NCBI GenBank assembly: GCA_037447605.1
Contig: CM074814.1
Coordinates: 747,084-811,083 of the forward strand
Direction: 5' to 3'
Source: Zygnema circumcarinatum
Taxonomy: Eukaryota; Streptophyta; Zygnematophyceae; Zygnematales; Zygnemataceae
Length of the DNA: 64,000 bases
Part shown: positions 1 through 10,903 of the stretch, piece by piece
Numbering within the stretch: position 1 is the stretch's first letter
How the letters are laid out: each line of letters opens with the position of its first letter
The notes under the pieces: generated by a model
Seen by the model: only the letters and a program-made list of their open reading frames with translations
What the model was told of the DNA's origin: nothing
Databases searched by the model: none
Translations under genes and position numbers: made by a program

Positions 1-1250
1 ATTTGCATCTGTCGATGATGATACCCTCCAACACATCTTTCTGTTTCTCTATTTATATATATTCTCTCCCTCTCGCTGTCGCTATAGGTGCAGCATGAGG
101 GAGCATTGTAGGATGTTTGTAAGGAGGTAGGAGGGGGTATGGAGGTAGAAAAGGCAGACGAGATAGGAGGGATTGCGAGTGGATTTGACGATTTTTGGGG
201 AGAGTGGGCTGGTTAGGACTGAAATGTTTCGCTATATAGCACTGCACCGGGAGTCAACAGCAGCTGAACCTGCAGAGGATCGAGGATCTCTTCACTCCCT
301 AGTGAATAAAGAGAATGGAGGCGGTAGGCTGAGAAATTGGGGCAGCGGAGCGGCCGAAGTTGTGATGGTGGAGGGAGAGAGGGAGAGCGGCGCTGTTGAC
401 AGCTGGTGCAGTGCACATGATTTGTTATTACTTTCTTGGAGGCTCTCGGGAGGCCATAAGCCTGCTGAGTAGCTCGTTAACTTAGCGCTTATGTAATTCT
501 ATAGCAAGGGGTAGCAGTATGTACGAGAGGGCATTAATGCTATTGATGTAAGCTCTCGCTCGCTGTACAATAATAGAGCGAGTGCTGCGGAGGGTACTTA
601 ATTTAAGACTGCTGTAACTGCAGCTACAGGTTTGAAGTATGCAAAGAGAATGCTTTCCATATGATGGAGCTCACTGTCTGCAGAGGGGCTGCAGAGGGGT
701 GGAGATGTATGGGATGGTTTTTCTTAAGCTTGCTGTGGATGGGTCCATGTTGGGGGCCATGTGTTGTGAGGGACATGCTATGGGGTAATAATTTGAATTT
801 TGATCGCCTCTTGCTTTCTTCTGTGCTCGAATCTCACTTGGATCATCGCGCCTGACGCTATTGATTTTGAACCCCATGTACCTCCCAAGCTTCATCCAAA
901 CAATGCCACGTCTGCATTTTTCTGAAGTGGTGTCATGTGATTGGTGGTTACCATTCAAGGGTTCATCTTCTCTTTGGCGTTTAACTTCCCTCTGGCTGAG
1001 CCAACAACCAGCATCGAACAAGTACTTCGTTATGGTTGCATCTGGAAGCTCATTGTTGGCTGCCCTGAAAATCGTGGAATGCTTAATGCAAAGTGCCGTG
1101 GACCAGAGGGACCCGGTGCAAGAATGATTTTCCGAACAAGAATCAAGATTGCAGTGACAAGGGCAAGGATCAAGATCAAGAAACCATTTTCAAAAATGAA
1201 TTGATACTTTAGCAGTCTTGCACGTAGGAACATTCTGTACAAATAAATCA
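1..1250. other. Left-edge region without a recognised gene
   Basis: No protein family is recognised on either strand. A frame open from the left edge on the plus strand runs without a stop to about position 137 and could be the tail of a coding exon, or of an intron ending in the pyrimidine-rich stretch before position 88. It is too short to identify. The rest has no convincing exon structure and probably contains 3' untranslated and intergenic DNA lying tail-to-tail with the minus-strand gene that ends at 1337. Confidence 0.4.
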
Positions 1251-1251
1251 A

Positions 1252-1290
1252 TCTCTCTCAATCTCTCTCTCTCTCGCTCTCTCTCTCTCA
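1252..1290. repeat. CT-rich microsatellite
   Basis: An interrupted (CT)n dinucleotide run lies just beyond the stop codon of the minus-strand WD40-like gene, probably in its 3' flank. The window has many CT/GA tracts of this kind. Confidence 0.8.
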
Positions 1291-1336
1291 GCCACTACTC
1301 GTACTTTTCCCGCATGCACCATGTCCACAAAGCTGT

Positions 1337-4300
1337 CTACACGCCAGAGAACACGCGAGGTGGGTGATTTGCAGACATTAACAGCAGGCGATCCCCAGCT
1401 CCATCGAAGGACGCGCAGGCGAGTCCTCCCCGGTGGTCGTCTCCCAGCACGGCAGTGGGAGGGCGGGACTCTCCCTCTCCCTCCCCTGCTCTGCACTGCG
1501 AATTGCTCTCCTTCTCATCAAAAACGAAAAGGCCGCCAGGGTGCACTCCAAAGACTTTCCCATATCCTGCCCAGAGCTGAGTGACAGGTCCGGTGCAGGT
1601 TGGCACTGCCCTCTCCTCAGCCATGGGGAAGCACTCCAGAAGATTGCCGGTCTGACAGCTCCACTTCTGCAGAAACAAGCAGCGAGGTGTTCAGATTTGA
1701 AATGTACGGAAGTGAACTCGTGTGTATTCTTACCCCTCCACTGCCTAGTAGGTTGTTCAACACGATTAAAGGATCTGAAACCTCTCCCTTGCTCGCTCCC
1801 TCTCTCTCTTTCGATATAGGCTGCACATCTCTGGTCGTCCGTAGGAGCGCTCGAGGAAAATGACTAGGGAGGCGAGCTTACCAAGATTCGCGTATGCTCG
1901 AGTCGGGCTGTGCCCTGCACTCCTGCGTACAAGTAATCACTGTCCAGGAACAAGATATCTGCATTTCAAAAGAGGAACACAGAAGATGAAGGTTGAGATA
2001 TAGCCGAGTTTGCTTTGATATAGCTTCCAACCGCTGTTCTGCAATCCAGCATTACATTGGAGATGCTCGCTAAATCGAGGCATCAACTGCGAGCGTGGTT
2101 CTGCAGCGTGGAAGGAAAATCCAGGAAACCAGAAACTAGGCAGAACCTTTCCTCTTTCGAGGGCTATGACCTTACCAGGTGGATGAAACTGGTTGTGTGG
2201 TATCCGTAGCTTCACAGAGTCGGGTAGGTGCCAGTTCACCAAGTAAAGGGCCACCTCCGTGGAAAAGGCAAGGCTGCAATCTGACCTGGAAGTTGAAAAT
2301 AAGGGTCACAATACAAACGAGAAAGCATTAGCCAGAACTTCACCACGACCAGGCTTGTCTGAAAAAAAAGGGAGGGAACCGGGCAGCAGCTGTCCTGGAC
2401 AGTTGTCAAGAACCACATGGATCACAAATCACATTAGTTTGCCAAAATTAAAATACTTTGCGATGCATAAGTGACTGAAGGGTTGCTCACCAAGATTGTC
2501 CTCTTTGGTTGCTCGAACTCTCCGCCTCCACGCAAGCCATGGCTGTAATCTTTTCAGTGCCGGCTTCGGGCAAAGGTATGGACTTCACCAGTCTCGCCTT
2601 CCCGCCGCTTGTATCCCACAATTCTACCGCCCCTTCTTCTGCCACAGCCAGCTTTCTCCGCTCAATCCATTGAATGGGGCTCGAATACTTCAAACCCTCT
2701 ATCGGACGGTTTAATTGGAGCCTCAACAGTACTTGACCATCCCTAACATCAACTAGCTGGATGGTTCGTTTCCCTGCTGAAGCTACAGCTAGAATAGGGC
2801 CAGAAGGTCGAGCCCACCATAGCCTTCTCTGCACATCTTTCCAGCTCGTGTATGTCTCGTCCACCTCATTTCTTAAACTTGTTGGAGCAGAAACCTCGTC
2901 CATGGATTCTCTTGAACCTCTTTCAACATCTCCATTGTTTACGTCAGTGCCAACCTCTTGCTTATGGATCTCCATTGCCCTTAATATCTCTAGCAAATAA
3001 CCTTCATGGCTCACTACTTTAGTCGCCTCACTATCATCCGGCAACTCATTTAAGTCCATCCTCTCAACCTCTTGAGAGGGCGTTCTTGGCTGTACAAGAG
3101 AGTCTCCTACGGATTCAATTTCTAAGTCACTACCAGCCCAGCAGCCTACCGTTGCTCCAGTCTCAAAATTCCAAGAGTAAAATGCAGGGCTATCTCTTGA
3201 AACTACAATGACAATGGGCATGTCTTCACTATCATGCCACTGGGTACTCAAAAGCCAGCAGCCTCCCGGGCAACCAAGATTGAAGTTTTCGGGAATCACA
3301 AATTGGCATTTTTTCTGTACAGCACAGAAGCAAGGAGGTTGGTAGAAAACAGAATCAGAATTGAACGATGATGAATACAAGAAACAATGGCACTTGAAAC
3401 AGAGACAAAAAAGGCTGACATAGTTCAATCGAACATCAGTCGCACGGCAAGAAATAAGATTGTTTCATTTACAACTATTGGAAAGTTGATTGCTCAGAAA
3501 AAGCCACAACAACAACAATAACCAGCGGCGCGGGAGTGTAATAAAGGCAAGACAGCTGGAAACGTTCAAAGGCGTAAGAATAGCAATGGTGATAGCCTGG
3601 CTGTTAGAACTTATTCAGACTGATAAAGAGACAGATGACAAACAATAATTTGAAAAATTGAACATGTCAAACCAAGTGGAGAGGAACATATAACAAAGGT
3701 AAGCTCTCTCCCAATACCTTCCAGCTGACAGCATCATAGAATCGGCAAACCCCATCAACTCCAGCTAGCAACAGTCCCGCGCCTCCATCCACAAAACAGC
3801 CCACGGGGGCAGAAATTTCACTGATTGCGAGAGGATGCATGTCATTGAGTTGGCTGATGACATCGCTGCTTGATGATGGCTCATCACTTTCACTCGAATT
3901 TTCCGTATCCGCGTCAGAGGAAACCAGTGGCGAAGCCTCCTCTGGTGAAGACGTATCTGAGCAATCGTTGTTGCTTTTTGCATCGATGCAATCAGCGCCA
4001 ACTCCATTATCGCCACACATATCATCCTCTCCAAAGTACTGACGTCGGGAGGGTCCGTCGTCTGACTCGTCGTCTTCCCCTTGCATATCTACATAAGGAG
4101 TCCACGAATCTGCCTGAAGATGGGGAAAACCTAGTTTTTTGGAATCCATAGCAGATTCTGAGGAGCTCCTTGAGAAGCTCCCTAAGTTACAAGCGGGAGC
4201 TATTTCTTCCACTGCTTCTTGCCTGGAAGCGAATGCAGATTCGGACTGAAATGTTGTTACAGGTACAGGAGCCTTTTGTAACTCGCCTGAACCCGAAGCC

Positions 4301-5569
4301 AGAATTGAAGTTATCATTAGCACCGCATTCCCTCGATTCTTCACACTCATCATCTAAACAAGACACTTAACATACTGCCGTCATGCGAAAAATTGTCCCT
4401 GAACGGATATTTCTCCCATTCCCCCTAACGAGACTATTCTGCTCTAAAGCTTTTTCAAGGTCGTTAAAGTTACCTGTTTTTGCTGCGCCCTCCACCTCTG
4501 TTTCTTTATCCCCAATGATGTCTTTTTCAACGACATTAGCCGCAGTTTCCTGGAAAGCTTCCAACTGCAAAATCGAGCATGGAGAATCGCGATAAGAAGA
4601 GAGAGAGGCGATGAGCACAAATAAGTTAGCGAATAAAGCATGTCCATTTCTTTCATAGTTGATACGCTTAAATACTGTAAACTATTTGCACCAAGAAATA
4701 CGAAGGTAAACAAGACAGTTTAGGCCAATGGACAATCAATAGGACTTGCCCATATCAAAAAGCTGAAGTTCAAAACTTCCACTAACCTGCAATTCTTCAT
4801 TTGCATCAGAAGAGTACTTCACATAGTTCATATGAGTATCTTCTGCTTCATGCTCAACGGTATAAGCTGGAAGCGCAGCTGCAAGAAGCGCTGCTGTTCT
4901 TTCGTTGCCACGACAGGTATCTCCTTCACAATCGCCGGAATCCTCGATTTGAAGCGCTTTTTCTCGAGCATTTCTAAGAATTTCATCCACTCGACATTGG
5001 ACGTTCATGAGCCTCACTTCCATCTCAACGCGAAGCGCTTTATTGTGCGTCACAGCTTGCTGCTGCACTTCTTCCATCTTCTGTCTGACATGCTCCTCAA
5101 TCTGAGAGAGAGTTGCAAACCACACTCTTTCAAGCTCCATTGAAACAGCCTGGTCGCGGCTTCGAATCTCAGCAATCTGCCTACAAATGTCACTCTTCAC
5201 CGTCGCCAGCTTCGTTGAAGTCATCTCTTCCACCATCCCTGACAACCGCATCTCCACCTCCTCCATTCTGGAATCTGCAAACGTTTGAATGGCTGCTAAA
5301 GTGGTGCAAGTGCGACGCCGACCTTCCGAAAGAGTTTCGACGTTGCATTTTTCTCCATGATTCGTTTGCGAAGGAGGAAAAGCGTAAGTTCTGCTTCGAT
5401 TACTACGTACAAGAGAAACAACCGCGCTCCTTGGCCTCTTCTTGGCTGGAGATCCTGGTGGAGAAGAATCAGAACTCCGAATTTGCCGTCTTTGTTGCTT
5501 CGTGGAGCTGGCAGATAGCCTCTCTTCTCGCTCACATTCCCTCCGCCTCTTCTCCTGTTCCACCTCCAT
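1337..5569 (-). CDS. Plant-specific WD40/transducin-like protein with coiled-coil N-terminus
   Basis: Exons were read on the minus strand. The best supported are about 5569-4787, 4564 to about 4376, 4353-3718, 3314-2491, 2285-2176, 1922-1882 and 1666-1337 (stop). Phases agree at most junctions, but the joins at about 4470-4190 and a possible exon at about 1819-1728 are uncertain. The N-terminal third is charged and heptad-rich, as expected of a coiled coil. A low-complexity acidic Ser/Asp region follows, and the C-terminal half has beta-propeller-like strands (VELWDTS, IQLVDVRDG, GLFVFDEK). The C-terminal order VTQLWAGYG, GLFVFD and a final LLLMSANHPP resembles, from memory, a plant transducin/WD40 family typified by Arabidopsis At4g14310. 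The cellular role is not established here. The first in-frame ATG is at 5569, and upstream exons cannot be excluded. Confidence 0.75.
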
Positions 5570-6189
5570 CTTCTCTCCCTGCTTCCTCCTTGACAAGGCA
5601 GCTACAAACCGTGTTCAAGTGCAGAAAAACTAACCAAGACAGCCAGCTGCTTCTCCTTACACACCACCTGCCTCCCCTATGCCGCCACAGGGAAGGAAAT
5701 TCCCCTCTTATCCTCCAGACTGAGCCCCTCCGCCATGGCTCCCCTCCCTCCATCCTGCCTCGCCAAAAAAACCAAAATTTGGAGTTCAGGCGCTTCTTTC
5801 TTCAGGCGCGTACTTTCAATTTTTTGAAAATTTGAATCCGCAAAAAGTGGCTTTCTGCGCCCGAGCACAAAAACTCGAAGTCCGAAAACTCCCGCTCGCA
5901 GCGGAAACGGGAGTTGCGGGAAAGCGGATCCATGCGCGGGTAGTTCCGTAAAGCGTTTTTTGTTAAAGCGAGCAGGGAGCTGTGGGCCTCCACGGTTATG
6001 TGCTGGTTTGTCTCGAGCAAAGTCAGGTTGACTTTAAGGCGAGCGAAAGCAAACAAAGTAATGTGTATGTACAGAAAGAAACAAATGCTTTTGTTGGGCG
6101 AGAAACATGACTTTATTGAGGTCTCACTTTGGCCAGCCATTCCATGGGCTTCATGGATCAGCCGACAGGCATTTTTTCTTTTGTGCTTA

Positions 6190-6290
6190 GGTCCTTTGCG
6201 AACAGTTCCTCGTGGTTCCCCATGCTGATTTTGTCCCTGTACATTTGATGGCCTCGCCATTGTGAGATCAATGCCACTTCCGTTCTCATT
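6190..6290 (+). repeat. Dispersed repeat, copy 1
   Basis: The segment reading TTCCTCGTGGTTCCC, followed by TGTACATTTGATGGCCTCG and ATTGTGAGATCAATGCCACT, recurs with small changes at about 15828-15905, inverted at about 16010-16085, and at about 55930-55995. The match between this copy and the 55.9 kb copy is nearly exact over about 50 bases. No coding capacity is seen, so it is probably a non-autonomous transposable element. Confidence 0.75.
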
Positions 6291-6397
6291 TTTTAAACGA
6301 ATATGCGCCTTTCCTGTTACCGGTATGTTCACCTCTCTGCATAAAATGCGTTTCCCAACATGTCCGCAGTACGATTTTTTTCCGGAGACGCTTCGTT

Positions 6398-6589
6398 TTA
6401 CCACAGAAAGAGCTCTACGCCCTCATCAGAAGGTGAATGAGCAAGTACAGGATCAGCAGCGCACTGCTTTTTCGCACCTAAGCAAGACTCGCACCAATGT
6501 TTTCCTGGCCCCTTTGGATGCGTGAGGTTATACTTCCAAAGCATGTCACCGGTAGGACACAACTTCCCAACCGAACCATGCATCTTCAT
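6398..6589 (-). pseudogene. Possible transposase zinc-finger remnant
   Basis: A minus-strand frame of about 60 residues contains DMLWKYNLTHPKGPGKHWC followed by an ESC pair. The W..Y spacing before a CxxC resembles the start of BED-type zinc fingers in plant hAT-derived proteins. The downstream His residues and the transposase body are absent. It lies next to a dispersed repeat, which supports a transposon origin. It could equally be a chance frame. Confidence 0.25.
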
Positions 6590-7003
6590 AGTTTGTCAAA
6601 ACCATGGCGAATATGCCATGGTATCCTTCTGTATGGCAAATAGAGTATTCCTTCCCCTAATGAGATAAGCCTCACTCATTAACCATCCTTGTAGTCCACT
6701 CCACAAAGTTACAATGCACTTCTCTCTGCACCACTACACCTAATTCTCCTCTCAAACTTATGCGTTAAGTTGTCCTGTTCTAGGCGCGACATACAGATGC
6801 GGCCCATCAGTCAAGGAGAGACCGATGGTCGGAATTCGTTCAACATTTGGTACATACCCGTAAATAGCAAATAAATCTTTATGTACACGGTCAGCTCGCC
6901 TACATCACTCGCCTACATCACTAGCTGATAAGATCAACTACATCGTAACAGTGTCAAAAGTACACCATTCTGAATACATACAGTAGTAAAACACATGAAA
7001 CCA

Positions 7004-9921
7004 CTAATACCGCCGAGAAATTCGAGGCATTCGGTTCTGATCCCTCTGCTCGTGATATATCCTCAAAATTACTGCAGCCGTCTCCTCAATGGCTTTCCCC
7101 GTCACATCTGGCAGGTCCCACAGTGACAAGGTCAACAAGACATCAACTCTGAAGCACAAAGTTTCCAACAAGGGAGAGAGGCAACCACTAGTTTTCGCTT
7201 AAAAACCACCCCTAAAAAACCAAAAGCCACCCCTGTTCTTTGCGACAGCTTCAAGTTGAGTCAACTCACCAATAACGGCCCAGCTCGGATTCTCTCGGAA
7301 GAGACGGCTGCTACATTCCAGCTCTTCTCGAATGTGCTCAGAGTCATGATACCTCGGAGATTGCTTAGAGAATTCGCTTGACTTTGCCTGAGTGGGCAGT
7401 GCATGGAGACCCAAGTGGTCATAACGAGCACTTCGGATGGTTCGCAAGGTCGTTGGGTTTATTGTCAGTCCAAATATTTTGTTCTGGTCGTTTTCAAAGA
7501 GCTCATTCGGCGGAGGGATTCCTAATACAAGAGGTACGTTTGCCACCTGACGAGAAATCACAGAATAACATGCTCAGAATACCTTCACTAAAGGACCGGG
7601 AAGAGACGAGAGAGTTTAAAAGCATGTTCTGTTTAATGAATGCATATAATATGGGGACAGAAGGTGAGATACGAAGTACCAAGAAAACGAGCTGTCTAGA
7701 CCAAAGAAAGGAATCTTAACCTCAGGTGCTTATATACAAGTCAGCAGTGCCGAAAGTAGGTACTTAAGTCATAACATAGATAATTTCATCACTTACTTTA
7801 TAGCCCTTCTGGGCGAGGTACGTGGAAAGTGGCGTCTTGGATGTGCGAGATACACCCACAAGCACGATATCCGCCTGGCCAATGTTTCGCAAAAGAGCGC
7901 CGTCATCTTGCCTGTCACTTACCCAACTTGTCAATTATTCAGAGGAATAATGGATGCATATTTAATCGCCATAGCACAACAATACATTTTCAACAATGAA
8001 ATAATTGCATTAGGAGTAGCCATTGAGGGAACCTTTCTGATATTCAGTAATGACTTTCTCGCAATCAGCAGTTTTCTCAGAGAATTCAAGCATCTACATG
8101 CTTCAGGACATCCTGACTCAAACGAGGGACAAGTATTTACAAAGCTGAATGCAAAGTTGAACCTGGAACTAACTGAGAGTACCTGATAGTAAACTCCACT
8201 GCTTCAATGCGCTTATAGTACTGCTGAGAAAGTGTTGACTTTCTGCCAGGAGCTCCCCTGCGCATAGGAGATGCAACAATTGAGTATTTCCACATTCAAA
8301 TGTTGCCATAAACAGTATTTAAGGTTAGTTTAGGATTAACCTTGGAAGGCCCATCGGTGTGGCGCCAAGATGCCCTTGCACTGCTGCGATGAGAGGGGCC
8401 ATCATATCCACAAAGGGCACATCCATCAGCTGACAAAATTTCACGGCAGCGTCCCGCATACTTGGCTCAGCCAACGTGTACACCACCAGCGAATGAGAAT
8501 CTTCGCCTGCAGTTCTGATTATATGAAGCAATTTCTCTATATCATTCACCTGCAAAAGTACGTGACGGCCCAAGGGCAGGCGGTTAAGAGTTCTTCATGA
8601 GCCACATATATCGTTTTTCATGATAAGCAGGACTAGACGGAAGCGCTAACATAATTTTCCTTAACCGTATCGTAGTGATTGCAGCCTGCTGCTTAGCTAC
8701 GGCATTGAGTAGGTCCTTAGAATTTTACTGGAAACAGTCAGACTGCTGTATACAATCTTCTGTCGCATGACGACCATGGAGGAGGCTCTCATACATCTGA
8801 ATAGAGGTGAGTGTGAACTGGACATCCTCGATCCACAAAGCAGTGTTCAAATTGTCCAAGAGCCGCTTGGACCGCGTTATCTGCTGTCCATCCTGTACCA
8901 TCTGATACAATGTAAATTCCCTTGGACTGAACGTTGCTGTCGATGTTAACCTCCTGAAAATGTGAGCCACTCTCTAATTCTCTCTTTGGGGCATAATCGC
9001 CGAAAGCCACATCCCTGCAAAAAAATTGCCCCTGAAACTTTTCTCCTCAAAAAGAAAAGAAGAAGGGCATCATCCACGTCAAGAGTTACACCTCCACTTT
9101 TGGCAACAGTTTCTTATAACAAGCATTTCAATAGCACCTTCGTTTAGGAATTACACAGGAAATTCTAGAATAATCACGATGATGAAGGCAATTCAGCTTC
9201 TCTGGAGGCTTACTGTGCTGGCCTGCGTCACAAAGGTTCCCACCTTACTGGCTCCAGTTGTTCTTCCAATGACTCCGAATCCAATTTTTGCTGCACATTC
9301 AGTTGTATGCGGCTTAGAAAAAGCAGACTGCCTATGACTTATTCTAGCATGCCATTCTTGGCTTGGCGGGTAACGCATGTTGAAATGGAAACATACTTCT
9401 AACTCAAGCCATCCTCTTGGAGCAAACAAAGTGATTTTTTCCTAATGGATGCATGTTCATGTGGTCCTCCATGGAACCTTTGACGAAAGAAAGTGGGAGG
9501 TCGCTCAGGTAGCAATCATGACCCGAGCTTGGTTTAAGGAATAAACTACCTCAATTGTTGGTAGTTTTGTAGAAGCTCCCGAACGCAGCTGCCGAACCCT
9601 AGCCCAGCGGTTCAATTTTGCGCTTCCAATGCTTTTCTGAACGGAAGGAGGCGCATGCTCCTCTTCGCTCTCATCGACAGCGGCACTCTTGCTCACCACT
9701 GAGAGAGAAACTGAAACTTTGGCTTCTGAATGCGTTCGTTTAAGGCTAGCAGCATGTATGACATGGACAGCTCCTCCATTCCTTCTGAGAGAATGGAGGT
9801 GTAATGGCTTGCGGAAACTGCCACTTGTATGCTCCCTTGAGTTCATTCCCTCCCATGGCAGCTCAGGGCAGAAACCAACGATATTCCTGCTGCGCACCGT
9901 CGTCAAGCTCACAAAGCCCAT
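7004..9921 (-). CDS. Pyruvate, phosphate dikinase regulatory protein (DUF299 family)
   Basis: A complete eight-exon gene: 9921-9550, 9290-9249, 8953-8795, 8549-8341, 8257-8183, 7911-7797, 7546-7270 and 7107-7004. All joins are phase-consistent and give 450 residues. The N-terminus is Ser/Arg-rich like a plastid transit peptide, followed by the family segment [14 protein letters not shown]. The core starts at [15 protein letters not shown]. Next come [17 protein letters not shown], the nucleotide-binding-like loop [11 protein letters not shown], and [10 protein letters not shown]. It ends with [11 protein letters not shown] and RMPRISRRY. In plants this family phosphorylates and dephosphorylates PPDK in the chloroplast stroma in response to light and dark, using ADP as phosphoryl donor. 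The second exon is only 42 bases and is inferred from splice sites and phase. Function is by homology. Confidence 0.93.
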
Positions 9922-10384
9922 TGATATTTTTAAAAACGAGGAGAGGAAGTATTTGTTTTATATTACAAGAGGCTAAGAAACACAACAGGCGGCGTAAAAT
10001 GTTGACATATTAACAATTTCCTGACTGGCCAGGAGCTGTTCGTGCAGGTGCTTGAGTTCCCTCCGTGCAGATCGCCCTCGTTGGCAGTTGCGGACAACAA
10101 TCATAGCTGAAGGAAGCAATTTACCCTGCGATTGCTAATGCACAAGTTCAATTAAAATATGAAAGAGGATGGTTTCAGTGCGCATACATTCAAAAACAAA
10201 AGTCTGAAAATGTTATCGAGACAACTGCTGCACTTCCGCTGGTATGGACTCTTCACAAATTACCCAAAGCAAGCACAAGCCCTTGATAAAGTCATACATC
10301 ATGTCTTTATCTAATGTTGAGACCTCCATAAAGTCAGGTAAGTGGACGACCAAGGCCACCCTAAGTACTGTACTGGGGTCTGGG

Positions 10385-10610
10385 CTAGGTTTGACGGACG
10401 TATCGGAAAATACCGGCTTGCATTTCGATATATCGTACGGTTATTTCATGAATATCTAGATATCGGTGGAGAGATACTGAAAATATACATATCGAAATAT
10501 CGATGGAGCTATAGTGAAAATATCGGTTTCGAGATATCGTTGAAATTTACTGAAATATCGATATTGGAATATCGTCTAAGCTATACTGAGAATATTGGTT
10601 ATCCGTACAG
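10385..10610. repeat. Degenerate TATCG-rich repeat tract
   Basis: About 225 bases contain many spaced copies of ATATCG, CGATAT and AAATATCG in both orientations, with a spacing that drifts rather than a clean unit. Such near-palindromic A/T plus CG words can fold back on themselves. The tract sits 300-500 bases upstream of the fidgetin-like gene. No coding sequence is seen. Confidence 0.65.
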
Positions 10611-10903
10611 GAATTTAAACTCGCAAGTTCCGGTAGAGTTTTGGAGGGCTAGAAAGAGGCAGCAGTTTGAAAGTGAACAAGGGGGGGCCATGGAAGCTGG
10701 AGGGAGGGGAGGGGAGGGGAGGGAGGGAGGGAAGGATAATATGGCTGGAAGTTGCCCTTTGCTGAAGTGACTAAACAGTCAATAGAAGTAGAGTGAAGCA
10801 AGGGAGAATGAATTTGAATTCAGTTTCCGGTGAGAATTCGAGGATAATGAAGCGCAAGGATGATGGCTCGTTCTTTCAGAATGTATTTTCTTGTTTGTAA
10901 GAG

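Larger units (their letters stand above)
5570..7003. other. Intergenic region with transposon remnants
   Basis: This lies between the start of the WD40-like gene and the stop of the PPDK regulatory protein gene, both on the minus strand. It should hold the promoter of the former and the 3' flank of the latter. Two remnants are visible: a dispersed repeat at about 6190-6290 and a short zinc-finger-like reading frame at 6398-6589. Nothing else is recognised. Confidence 0.5.
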
